This document shows positions 1 to 5,105 of a DNA stretch of 5,105 bases, piece by piece. Source of the DNA: Pseudomonadota bacterium (GTDB lineage: Bacteria; Pseudomonadota; Alphaproteobacteria; Rhizobiales; Xanthobacteraceae); assembly GCA_023433965.1 (NCBI GenBank), contig JAEYTQ010000746.1, positions 1-5,105 on the forward strand, read 5' to 3'. A program made the translations under genes and the position numbers. Position 1 is the first letter of the stretch. The number at the start of each line of letters is the position of its first letter. Under the pieces are notes generated by a model that was not told where the DNA came from, ran no database searches, and worked only from the letters and a program-made list of their open reading frames with translations.

Positions 1-712
1 CTACAAGAGCGAAGGCTTCAACAAGCAGCGCGCCGGCGCCAGCGCGCTGGCGACCGAGGTCGCGAGGAAGATGCTGCGGGTCGAGATCGCCGACCCCATG
101 AGCGGCTTCTTCATGATTCGCCGCGACCGCTTCGAGCAGCTAGCGCCCGAACTCTCGGTGCACGGCTTCAAGATCCTGCTCGACATCGTCGCGACTGCGC
201 ATGGCAGCCTGCGGGCGGTCGAGATTCCCTACACGTTCGGCGCCCGCCAGCACGGCGAGAGCAAGCTCGATTCCATGGTCGCGCTCGACTTCCTCGGTCT
301 CGTCTTCGCCAAGCTGACCAATGACGTCGTCTCGCTGCGCTTCATCCTGTTCGCGATGGTCGGCGGCATCGGCCTCGTGGTGCATCTCGCCACGCTGTTC
401 ATCGCGCTTCGCGCGTTCAACGCGCCGTTCGCGGAGGCGCAGGCCGCCGGCGCCATCGTCGCCATGACCAGCAATTTCATCCTCAACAACTTCCTCACCT
501 ATCGCGACCAGCGGCTGAAGGGCTTTGCGCTGCTGCGCGGCCTGATCGCCTTCTACATCGTGTGTAGCGTCGGCCTGCTCGCCAATGTCGGCGTCGCCTT
601 CTCCGTGTACGACCAGGAGCCGATCTGGTGGCTGGCCGGCATGGCCGGCGCGCTGATGGGCGTGGTGTGGAACTACGCGATGTCCGGCCTGTTCGTCTGG
701 CGCAAGAAATAG
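1..712 (+). CDS. Dolichol-phosphate-mannose-synthase-like GT2 glycosyltransferase with C-terminal GtrA domain (5' end missing)
   Basis: The gene enters from the left edge; the first full codon is at position 2 and TAG is at 710-712, leaving 236 visible residues. Visible residues 1-90 are the end of a GT2 domain of the DPM1/polyprenyl-phosphate glycosyltransferase type, with the family signature DPMSGFFMIRR (31-41) and HGFKILLDI (54-62). The nucleotide-sugar-binding DxD region lies outside the window. Residues 111-236 form a GtrA-like domain with four hydrophobic segments (about 113-136, 145-166, 178-200, 207-231) and the GtrA-typical SNFILNNFLTYRD (157-169) and VWNYAMSGLFVWRKK (222-236). Family knowledge: GT2 transfers a sugar from a nucleotide donor to polyprenyl phosphate at the cytoplasmic face; GtrA proteins are linked to membrane passage of such lipid-sugars. 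The next gene starts 6 bases downstream, so co-translation is likely. The sugar is not readable; mannose is suggested only by family resemblance. Confidence 0.93.
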   Translation, partial: YKSEGFNKQRAGASALATEVARKMLRVEIADPMSGFFMIRRDRFEQLAPELSVHGFKILLDIVATAHGSLRAVEIPYTFGARQHGESKLDSMVALDFLGLVFAKLTNDVVSLRFILFAMVGGIGLVVHLATLFIALRAFNAPFAEAQAAGAIVAMTSNFILNNFLTYRDQRLKGFALLRGLIAFYIVCSVGLLANVGVAFSVYDQEPIWWLAGMAGALMGVVWNYAMSGLFVWRKK

Positions 713-718
713 CGCGAC

Positions 719-2221
719 ATGGCCGGAGCTGACGCGCGGATCGTCCGCAACACGGCGCTGGTGATTGTTGCGCTGGTCGTGTTGCGGATGGTCGCGGCCG
801 CGTTCACGCCGATCACCTTCGACGAAGCCTATTACTGGATGTGGTCGAAGAACCTCGCCGGCGGCTATTACGATCATCCGCCGATGGTGGCCTATGTCAT
901 CCGGGCCGGCACCCTGATGGCTGGCGATACCGAGCTCGGCGTTCGCCTCGTGTCGATCCTGCTCGCGCTGCCGATGAGCTATGCGGTCTATCGTTCCGCA
1001 GCGATCCTGTTCGGCGGGGTGCGCGTGGCCGCGACTAGCGCCATCCTGTTCAACGCGACGCTGCTGGTCTCGGTCGGCACGCTGATCGTGACGCCCGATG
1101 CGCCGCTGCTGGTCGCCTCCAGCTTCGTGCTGTTGTTCCTCGCCAAGGTGCTGGAGACCGGCCGCGGCGCCTGGTGGCTTGCGGTCGGCGCCGCCGTCGG
1201 CGCAGCGCTGCTGTCGAAATACACCGCGATGTTCTTCGGCGCCGCGATCCTGATCTGGCTCGCTTCCGTGCCGAAGCTAAGGCGCTGGTTCCTCTCGCCC
1301 TGGCCCTATCTCGGCGGCCTCGTGGCGCTGGCATTGTTCTCGCCCGTGATCCTCTGGAATGCGGACCACCAATGGGTCTCGTTCGCAAAGCAGCTCGGCC
1401 GTGCGAAGATCGAGGACTTCCGCCCGGTCTTCATCGCCGAGCTGATCCCGACCCAGATCGCGTTCGCAACCCCGCTGGTCTTCATCCTCGGCGCCATGGG
1501 CCTGCATGCGCTGACCTGGCAGCGCGTGGGCGCGCTGGCCTCGCGCGTGCTGATCGCGACGATGTTCTGGACCATCGTCGCCTATTTCGTCTGGCATTCG
1601 CTGCATGCCCGGGTCGAGGCCAACTGGTTCGCCCCGGTCTATCCGCCCTTCGTCGTGGCCGCGGCTGCCGCAGCCAACCTCGCGCAGTGGAAGCCGCGGC
1701 AGCGGCGCCTCGTCGACTTCTGCCTGCGCTGGGCCGCGCCTGTGGGCATCGCGATGTTTGCGGCCTTGATCGTGCAGGCCAATACCGGCTGGCTTTCCGG
1801 CTACCGCCGCGACGCCACGGTGCGCAGCGTCGGTGTCGGCTGGCGCGAGCTCGCCTCGGAGATCGAAGCGGTGCGCGTGCGCGAGGGGGCGACCTGTGTG
1901 CTTGCGCAGGACTACGGCACCACCGGCTGGCTCGCCTTCTACCTGCCGCGCGGCACCTGCGTCGTGCAGCAAAGCCAGCGCATCCGCTGGGTCAACATGC
2001 CCGAGCCGGATCCCAAGCTGCTCGCCGGCAAGCTGCTCTATGTCGACGAGCTGCGCGCAGGGGGACATCCCGCCCTCAACGAGCTCTTCGGGACGGTGAC
2101 GCAGGTCGCGCAGCTGCAGCGCAGGCGCGGGCCGCTCGTGGTCGAGACCTACGGTATCGACCTGCTCGAGGGTGCCAAGGGCGAAGTGCTCGACCGCTCG
2201 CCGCCGCCGGAAGCGCGCTAG
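719..2221 (+). CDS. GT39/ArnT-like integral-membrane glycosyltransferase (PMT_2 family)
   Basis: A complete 500-residue protein, the usual size for bacterial PMT_2/ArnT-like enzymes, which move a sugar from a polyprenyl-phosphate carrier to a lipid or protein acceptor on the periplasmic side. After a first membrane segment (about 12-30) comes the family's acidic catalytic loop, TFDEAYYW (33-40) with D35 and E36, then GYYDHPP (49-55). Further family motifs are TPDAPLL (125-131), SKYTA (166-170), WNADHQW (213-219) and EANWFAPVYPP (300-310). Roughly ten hydrophobic segments run to about residue 353. Residues 360-500 are a soluble, probably periplasmic tail with two cysteines (C393, C414) that could form a disulfide. 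The ATG at 719 lies 6 bases after the upstream stop; only a weak purine run (AAGAAA) precedes it, which fits translational coupling. The GT2-GtrA partner probably supplies the lipid-sugar donor. Acceptor unknown. Confidence 0.93.
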   Translation: MAGADARIVRNTALVIVALVVLRMVAAAFTPITFDEAYYWMWSKNLAGGYYDHPPMVAYVIRAGTLMAGDTELGVRLVSILLALPMSYAVYRSAAILFGGVRVAATSAILFNATLLVSVGTLIVTPDAPLLVASSFVLLFLAKVLETGRGAWWLAVGAAVGAALLSKYTAMFFGAAILIWLASVPKLRRWFLSPWPYLGGLVALALFSPVILWNADHQWVSFAKQLGRAKIEDFRPVFIAELIPTQIAFATPLVFILGAMGLHALTWQRVGALASRVLIATMFWTIVAYFVWHSLHARVEANWFAPVYPPFVVAAAAAANLAQWKPRQRRLVDFCLRWAAPVGIAMFAALIVQANTGWLSGYRRDATVRSVGVGWRELASEIEAVRVREGATCVLAQDYGTTGWLAFYLPRGTCVVQQSQRIRWVNMPEPDPKLLAGKLLYVDELRAGGHPALNELFGTVTQVAQLQRRRGPLVVETYGIDLLEGAKGEVLDRSPPPEAR

Positions 2222-2224
2222 CGC

Positions 2225-2253
2225 ATGATCTTTGGCGGACCTCAGCCGATCAT
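2225..2253. terminator. Weak inverted repeat between convergent genes, possible bidirectional terminator
   Basis: The glycosyltransferase stop (2219-2221) and the cyclase stop (2242-2244, TGA on the minus strand) are only 20 bases apart. ATGATC (2225-2230) pairs with GATCAT (2248-2253), with an inner GGC/GCC (2234-2236 with 2245-2247). The right arm lies inside the last codons of the cyclase gene. There is no U tract on either strand, so this is not a classic intrinsic terminator; it is simply the only symmetric element where two converging transcripts must end. Confidence 0.2.
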
Positions 2254-4134
2254 CTCGGCCTTGGTCGCAGCCTGACCCGGGCCGTTCCGGTCGCGCCAGA
2301 ACCACACCGTTACGACGCCGGAGCGGCCGCGGACCTGGGCGAGCAGGGGACCGGACAGCGCGCCGTCGGGCGCCCCCTGGAAGTCGGCGGCATCCAGCAG
2401 CGTATCGCTCAGCGCGAGCCGCGCACCGTTTCGGGCGGCAACCTCCATCAACCGGCTCGCGACGTTGACGGTGTCGCCGGTGGCGGTGATGTGCTGATGG
2501 CTTTCGCCGAGCCGGGACGCGACGATCTCCCCGCAATGCGCGCCGATCTTGAAGCCGAGCTGTCCTGCGATGACCGGCGGCAGCGAGGCGATCCAGCGTT
2601 CGACGCCGCGATGCAGGTCGATCGCGCATTTCAGCGCGCGCGTCGCGTCGTCGGGCATGGCGCGCGGAAGCCCGAACAGGATCATGGCGCCGTCGCCGAG
2701 AAAACCGGTGACCATGCCGCCGCAATCGACCGCGGTCTTGTCGATCAATGCGTGAAATGGCTTCAGCAGATCCCTGAGTTCGTCCGGATCGATCCGCTCG
2801 CTCAGGCCGGTGAAACCCGAGAGGTCGATGAAGACCACGGCGGCATCCTGCCGGACGGGCTTCGACAGGAAGTCCGGGTCGTGCGCCAGCCACTCCTGCA
2901 CCGCCGGCGCCTGGAATTGCGCAAGCGACCTGCTCTTGGCGGCGAAATATTGCGTGCGGCGGCTTCCGGCCCACAGCTGCACGCCGGCAAAGACCGCGAC
3001 CGGCGGCACCGCCGCGGCGAGCGTGGTCGCAGCGTTCAGCCAGACGCCGTGCGTGAACGCGAACAGGTTGAGACCGGCCCAGGCCATCATCACCGCGGCC
3101 GCCGCGATGATGCCGAGCGCGCTACGCCGCCAGGCGAGCAGGCCGACCAGCAGCATCGGCAGCAGGATCGCAGTGAGCGCATCGGTGATGCGGACCCTGC
3201 GATCGCGCAGGATGCCGTCACCGGCGACGAGATGCGTGATCGCGGTGGAGATCACCTCGACGCCGGGCATCAGGGAGTCGAACGGCGTCGGAAAGAAATC
3301 GCCGCCGCCGGCGACGGAGGCGCCGATCACGACGATCCGGTTCTCGATCGCGGCGCGGTCGAGCGTGCCGTCGAAGATGCTCTGCGCGCTGACGGTGCGG
3401 ATCGTCCGCCGTGGGCCGTAATAGGTGATCGGCAGCGCGAAGTCGTTGTCGGTCGGCACCACGCGCTCACCCAGTCTCAGATGGTCCGGCGCGACCGTCA
3501 GCGGCTCGTCGAGCGCGCGGGCGGCGACGCGCAACGGGAACGACAGCTCGACCTTGTCGCGCGTCCGGAACAGCATCGGCACCGAGAGCGGCGAGCCGGA
3601 TTGTCCCGTCGCGACGTTGACGACACCGACCTCGGCGTGATCTGCGAACGCGGGCAGGGGCTGCAGGAAGCGCTCGGCCTGGGGCAGAACGGCGAGGGGC
3701 CCGTCTTCGCTGCCGGGTGTCACGGTTGCGCTGTCGGAGGGGAAGATCGCCGCGGCCGCGAGCACCATCGGACCGGTGGCCAGCGTGTTCGCCAGCGTGG
3801 CGTCGCCGATCGCGGCGCTGCGGTCGACCAGCAGGAGATCGATGGCGACGACCTTCGGCTTGAACTGCACGATGGTGTCGACGACGCGGGCGAGGTCGGC
3901 GCGCGGCAGCGGATAGCTGCCGCCGCGCTTCACGACGGTGTCGTCGATCGCGACGATGGTGACGAGATCGGGCGGGCGCTGCACGCCGCGGATCTGCGTC
4001 CGCCAGTCCGTCAGCGTGGCTTCGAGGCGGTCGAGAAAGCGCAAATGGCCGTTGGCGTGCGCGGCATAGATGCCCGCCCCCCACAGCGCGGTGAGGACGA
4101 GTGCCACCAGGATCTGAACGCGTCGGCTACGCAT
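2242..4134 (-). CDS. CHASE2-domain membrane receptor with class III adenylate/guanylate cyclase
   Basis: 630 residues from the ATG at 4132-4134, chosen because AGGG (minus strand of 4142-4145) sits 7 bases upstream; a GTG at 4189-4191 in frame would add 19 residues but its AAGG is too close. Order: one N-terminal membrane segment (about 6-25); a periplasmic CHASE2 domain (about 34-310) with VAIDD (61-65), FKPKVVAIDLLLVDRS (91-106) and NRIVVIGAS (265-273); three membrane segments (about 317-335, 339-361, 366-389); then a cytoplasmic class III cyclase domain (about 430-610). Metal-binding aspartates are D437 in FIDLSGFTG and D481 in FLGDGAM; the transition-state pair is N557 and R561 in GDTVNVASRL. 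The residue aligned with the usual purine-selecting lysine is G477, and its partner position is T550, so ATP versus GTP cannot be called. CHASE2 is a known extracytoplasmic sensor domain; its ligand is unknown. It lies 74 bases downstream of the FecR gene and is probably co-transcribed with it. Confidence 0.95.
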   Translation of the reverse strand: MRSRRVQILVALVLTALWGAGIYAAHANGHLRFLDRLEATLTDWRTQIRGVQRPPDLVTIVAIDDTVVKRGGSYPLPRADLARVVDTIVQFKPKVVAIDLLLVDRSAAIGDATLANTLATGPMVLAAAAIFPSDSATVTPGSEDGPLAVLPQAERFLQPLPAFADHAEVGVVNVATGQSGSPLSVPMLFRTRDKVELSFPLRVAARALDEPLTVAPDHLRLGERVVPTDNDFALPITYYGPRRTIRTVSAQSIFDGTLDRAAIENRIVVIGASVAGGGDFFPTPFDSLMPGVEVISTAITHLVAGDGILRDRRVRITDALTAILLPMLLVGLLAWRRSALGIIAAAAVMMAWAGLNLFAFTHGVWLNAATTLAAAVPPVAVFAGVQLWAGSRRTQYFAAKSRSLAQFQAPAVQEWLAHDPDFLSKPVRQDAAVVFIDLSGFTGLSERIDPDELRDLLKPFHALIDKTAVDCGGMVTGFLGDGAMILFGLPRAMPDDATRALKCAIDLHRGVERWIASLPPVIAGQLGFKIGAHCGEIVASRLGESHQHITATGDTVNVASRLMEVAARNGARLALSDTLLDAADFQGAPDGALSGPLLAQVRGRSGVVTVWFWRDRNGPGQAATKAEMIG

Positions 4135-4136
4135 AC

Positions 4137-4189
4137 GGTCGCCCTGCAATCGTCTGTTGCCAATCTCGTGTGCCGAACCCTCGGCGACC
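4137..4189 (-). promoter_or_regulatory. Leader with two competing hairpins over the cyclase ribosome-binding site
   Basis: Read on the minus strand, GGTCGCC (4189-4183) is an exact complement of GGCGACC (4143-4137), which overlaps the cyclase Shine-Dalgarno AGGG (4145-4142) and ends 2 bases before the ATG. The loop is 39 bases. A smaller hairpin, GCCGA-GGGT-TCGGC (4185-4172), uses the last three bases of the upstream arm, so the two folds exclude each other. This layout could modulate cyclase translation. It rests on base pairing alone in GC-rich DNA; if the GTG at 4191 were the true start, this stretch would be coding. Confidence 0.25.
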
Positions 4190-4191
4190 AC

Positions 4192-4224
4192 GCCTTATTG
4201 TCCAAGCCTCATTGTCCGAGCCTT
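4192..4224. repeat. 14-bp-period tandem repeat spanning the fecR stop codon
   Basis: On the plus strand the unit GCCTYATTGTCCRA occurs at 4192-4205 and 4206-4219, followed by a partial third copy (4220-4224). The two full copies differ at two positions. On the minus strand the first-read copy encodes the last residues of the FecR protein and its TGA stop (4209-4211), and the second lies just beyond it. It looks like a slippage duplication of the gene's end; because 14 is not a multiple of three, the extra copy is out of frame and noncoding. Confidence 0.75.
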
Positions 4225-4733
4225 GCCATCAGCGCGTCGACGCGCGGCTGCCCCCACGTCTTGACTGTCAACGGGCCGGTCGGCTCGACATCGACGCCTT
4301 CGCCGGGTCCAAGCACGACGCCGCGTCCGCGCGCCCTGCGGGTCACGCCGACCCGGCCGTCGGCGACGAACACCGACGTCTTGGCTTCAGAGGCATCGAC
4401 CGCCCATTTCGTGCCGCGCACTGCGGCGATCGCTTGCGGCGTCAGCACCTTGAAGGGGGTGCGCCGCGGCTTCCTGGGCACCTCGACCAGCAGGGCTTTG
4501 CTGCTCAGCGCCACGGAGTCTATATGTCCGTCTCGGTTGGCGTCCTTAAGTTCAAATCTGGCGTCATTTTCCGCAACGATCGTGATGCCGTTGTCACAGC
4601 GCCAGACCTGGGTGCCTGCGGCCGACGGCGAGGCCGTGCAGCCGGCATTGGCGGCAGGCTGGGCGCCCGCAAGCCCGATCGACAAGCACGACCACACCAG
4701 GGCGCAAAGCCCGGCCCGCGAAAAGCCCCTCAT
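4209..4733 (-). CDS. Secreted FecR-domain protein paired with the CHASE2 cyclase
   Basis: 174 residues from the ATG at 4731-4733, which has a strong GGAGG (minus strand of 4739-4743) 5 bases upstream. A GTG at 4794-4796 is in frame but would put 21 extra residues before the signal peptide and lies in an inverted repeat. The N-terminus is a Sec signal peptide with likely cleavage after LAGA (residue 24); no good lipobox, so probably soluble in the periplasm. Mature residues include C32 and C46, a possible disulfide. Residues about 94-150 are a FecR-type beta domain: FKVLTPQAIAAVRGTKWAV (94-112), TSVFVADGRVGV (119-130) and VVLGPGEGVDV (139-149). Residues 64-72 (DANRDGHID) resemble an EF-hand calcium loop but residue 12 of the loop is Ala. 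Unlike classical FecR anti-sigma regulators there is no cytoplasmic domain or sigma-factor neighbour. It may bind a periplasmic ligand or the CHASE2 domain; this is inference. Confidence 0.92.
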   Translation of the reverse strand: MRGFSRAGLCALVWSCLSIGLAGAQPAANAGCTASPSAAGTQVWRCDNGITIVAENDARFELKDANRDGHIDSVALSSKALLVEVPRKPRRTPFKVLTPQAIAAVRGTKWAVDASEAKTSVFVADGRVGVTRRARGRGVVLGPGEGVDVEPTGPLTVKTWGQPRVDALMARLGQ

Positions 4734-4738
4734 GCCAG

Positions 4739-4743
4739 CCTCC
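4739..4743 (-). promoter_or_regulatory. Ribosome-binding site that fixes the fecR start
   Basis: The minus strand reads GGAGG followed by five bases (CTGGC) and ATG. This is the best Shine-Dalgarno match in the window and decides for the ATG at 4733 over the in-frame GTG at 4796; the signal peptide begins directly at this ATG, which supports the choice. Confidence 0.8.
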
Positions 4744-4776
4744 GTTTGCGTGATCGGCACCGCCCGGGGGGCGAAA

Positions 4777-4796
4777 GTGATACGATGCCGTATCAC
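4777..4796. promoter_or_regulatory. Perfect inverted repeat upstream of fecR, candidate operator
   Basis: GTGATACG (4777-4784), spacer ATGC, CGTATCAC (4789-4796): an uninterrupted 8+8-bp dyad, 43 bases upstream of the fecR ATG. Its AT-containing arms stand out from the GC-rich surroundings. Size and symmetry suit a dimeric helix-turn-helix repressor such as a TetR- or GntR-type regulator. It does not fit the CRP (TGTGA-N6-TCACA) or FNR (TTGAT-N4-ATCAA) spacing. As RNA it could form a 4-base-loop hairpin, but no U run follows on either strand, so a terminator is less likely. I could not find convincing -35/-10 boxes next to it. Confidence 0.5.
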
Positions 4797-5105
4797 GCGC
4801 AGAGGCCGCCGAAAAGTGCCGAGGTGGGGAGCTACCTTCTCGCGGTGGCGATTTCCAGACCGGCGCGATCAACTTTCAGTCACGGCGCGGTGGCGCCTGA
4901 CGCTCTGTGCGTAATGTGTGATGTGGCCTTCATTGCACGGATAGGGCGCGCAGCCGCTCAGCCGAGAGTGCGTAGCACGCACCAGCCTCGCGCAACGCTC
5001 CCCCGTTATCCTCCGGGTCTCGAAGATCACGAAAACGACTTGGTTGGGTGGCCTGAGAGAGGTCGCCCGAGGCCCCTGCCGGAGGGCAACCACCGGGCCG
5101 ACAAA
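4797..5105. other. Intergenic region without a convincing gene
   Basis: About 309 bases upstream of fecR. A minus-strand open frame at 4869-5093 (74 codons) has no recognisable domain and no ribosome-binding site I trust; no plus-strand frame starts a gene before the edge. The fecR-cyclase promoter should lie in the left part, but I cannot name -35/-10 boxes. A 6-bp hairpin with a 3-base loop is at 4968-4982 (GTGCGT-AGC-ACGCAC). The right end holds the fold described separately; the leader of a gene beyond the window is possible. Confidence 0.6.
5041..5092 (+). other. Possible three-way-junction RNA fold at the right edge
   Basis: TGGTTG (5041-5046) pairs exactly with CAACCA (5087-5092) and encloses two hairpins: GGTGGCC (5047-5053) with GGTCGCC (5061-5067, two G-U pairs, loop TGAGAGA), and CCCT (5074-5077) with AGGG (5083-5086). 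The layout recalls a compact junction RNA or riboswitch. I compared it from memory with glycine, SAM-I, guanidine-I, TPP, SAH and cobalamin aptamers; isolated words are similar but none of the diagnostic cores is complete. In DNA this GC-rich, chance folding is a real alternative, and the same fold would also exist on the minus strand without its G-U pairs. Confidence 0.15.

Noticed and set aside
140..877. A 245-codon minus-strand frame antisense to the GT2-GtrA gene.
   Set aside because: Composition dominated by Asp/Glu/Arg/His/Gln typical of an antisense shadow; no domain recognised and the plus-strand gene is clear.
1277..2974. A 565-codon minus-strand frame overlapping the cyclase and antisense to GT39.
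   Set aside because: Low-complexity, Arg-rich translation without motifs; both overlapped genes show complete family signatures in their own frames.
4777..4796. The inverted repeat as a CRP/FNR site or an intrinsic terminator.
   Set aside because: The half-site spacing fits neither the CRP nor the FNR consensus, and no run of U follows the hairpin on either strand.
1174..4914. A 1246-codon uninterrupted plus-strand frame across half the window.
   Set aside because: It runs out of frame through the GT39 gene and antisense to the cyclase and fecR genes. Its translation is rich in Arg/Ala/Gly/His with no domain, as expected for a shadow frame in GC-rich DNA.
4950..5020. Minus-strand words resembling an S-adenosylhomocysteine riboswitch (GGAGCGTTGCG, GAGGCT).
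   Set aside because: The words do not occur in the right order with the required pairing arms, and the downstream gene (fecR) has no link to methionine metabolism.
4869..5093. A 74-codon minus-strand frame upstream of fecR.
   Set aside because: No recognisable domain, no persuasive ribosome-binding site, and it overlaps the hairpin-rich intergenic stretch; not supported as a gene.
5040..5100. Resemblance to glycine, SAM-I or guanidine-I riboswitch words (TGAGAG, GGAGGGCAACC, CTCTCAGGC on the minus strand).
   Set aside because: Only isolated short matches; the conserved cores and their spacing are incomplete, so no family assignment is justified.

Overview
The window reads as chromosomal DNA from a high-GC alphaproteobacterium. 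Codon choice (G/C at nearly every third position) and protein style suggest Bradyrhizobium or a close relative in the Hyphomicrobiales. This is inferred from style only; no taxonomic marker gene is present.

Layout: positions 1-2221 hold two tightly spaced plus-strand genes for polyprenyl-phosphate-sugar glycosylation. The first is the 3' part of a dolichol-phosphate-mannose-synthase-like GT2 enzyme fused to a GtrA membrane domain. Six bases later comes a complete GT39/ArnT-like integral-membrane glycosyltransferase. The first enzyme would charge a lipid carrier with a sugar, its GtrA part may help bring it across the inner membrane, and the GT39 enzyme would transfer it to an acceptor on the periplasmic side.

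After a 20-base convergent gap, positions 2242-4733 carry a minus-strand pair. A secreted FecR-domain protein (4733 to 4209) is followed by a CHASE2-class III nucleotide cyclase membrane receptor (4134 to 2242). This looks like a two-gene periplasmic sensing module with cytoplasmic cyclic-nucleotide output. The cyclase keeps both metal-binding aspartates and the transition-state Asn/Arg, but by motif alignment lacks the usual purine-selecting lysine. The 74 bases between the two genes hold a 14-bp-period tandem repeat crossing the fecR stop and two mutually exclusive hairpins, one covering the cyclase ribosome-binding site.

Upstream of fecR there is a perfect 8+8-bp inverted repeat (4777-4796), a candidate operator. 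Beyond it about 300 bases lack a convincing gene and hold a few GC-rich hairpins, including a possible three-way-junction RNA fold at the right edge. I see no mobile element, CRISPR array, tRNA or rRNA. The most interesting parts are the FecR/CHASE2-cyclase module with its atypical active site and the small regulatory structures around it.
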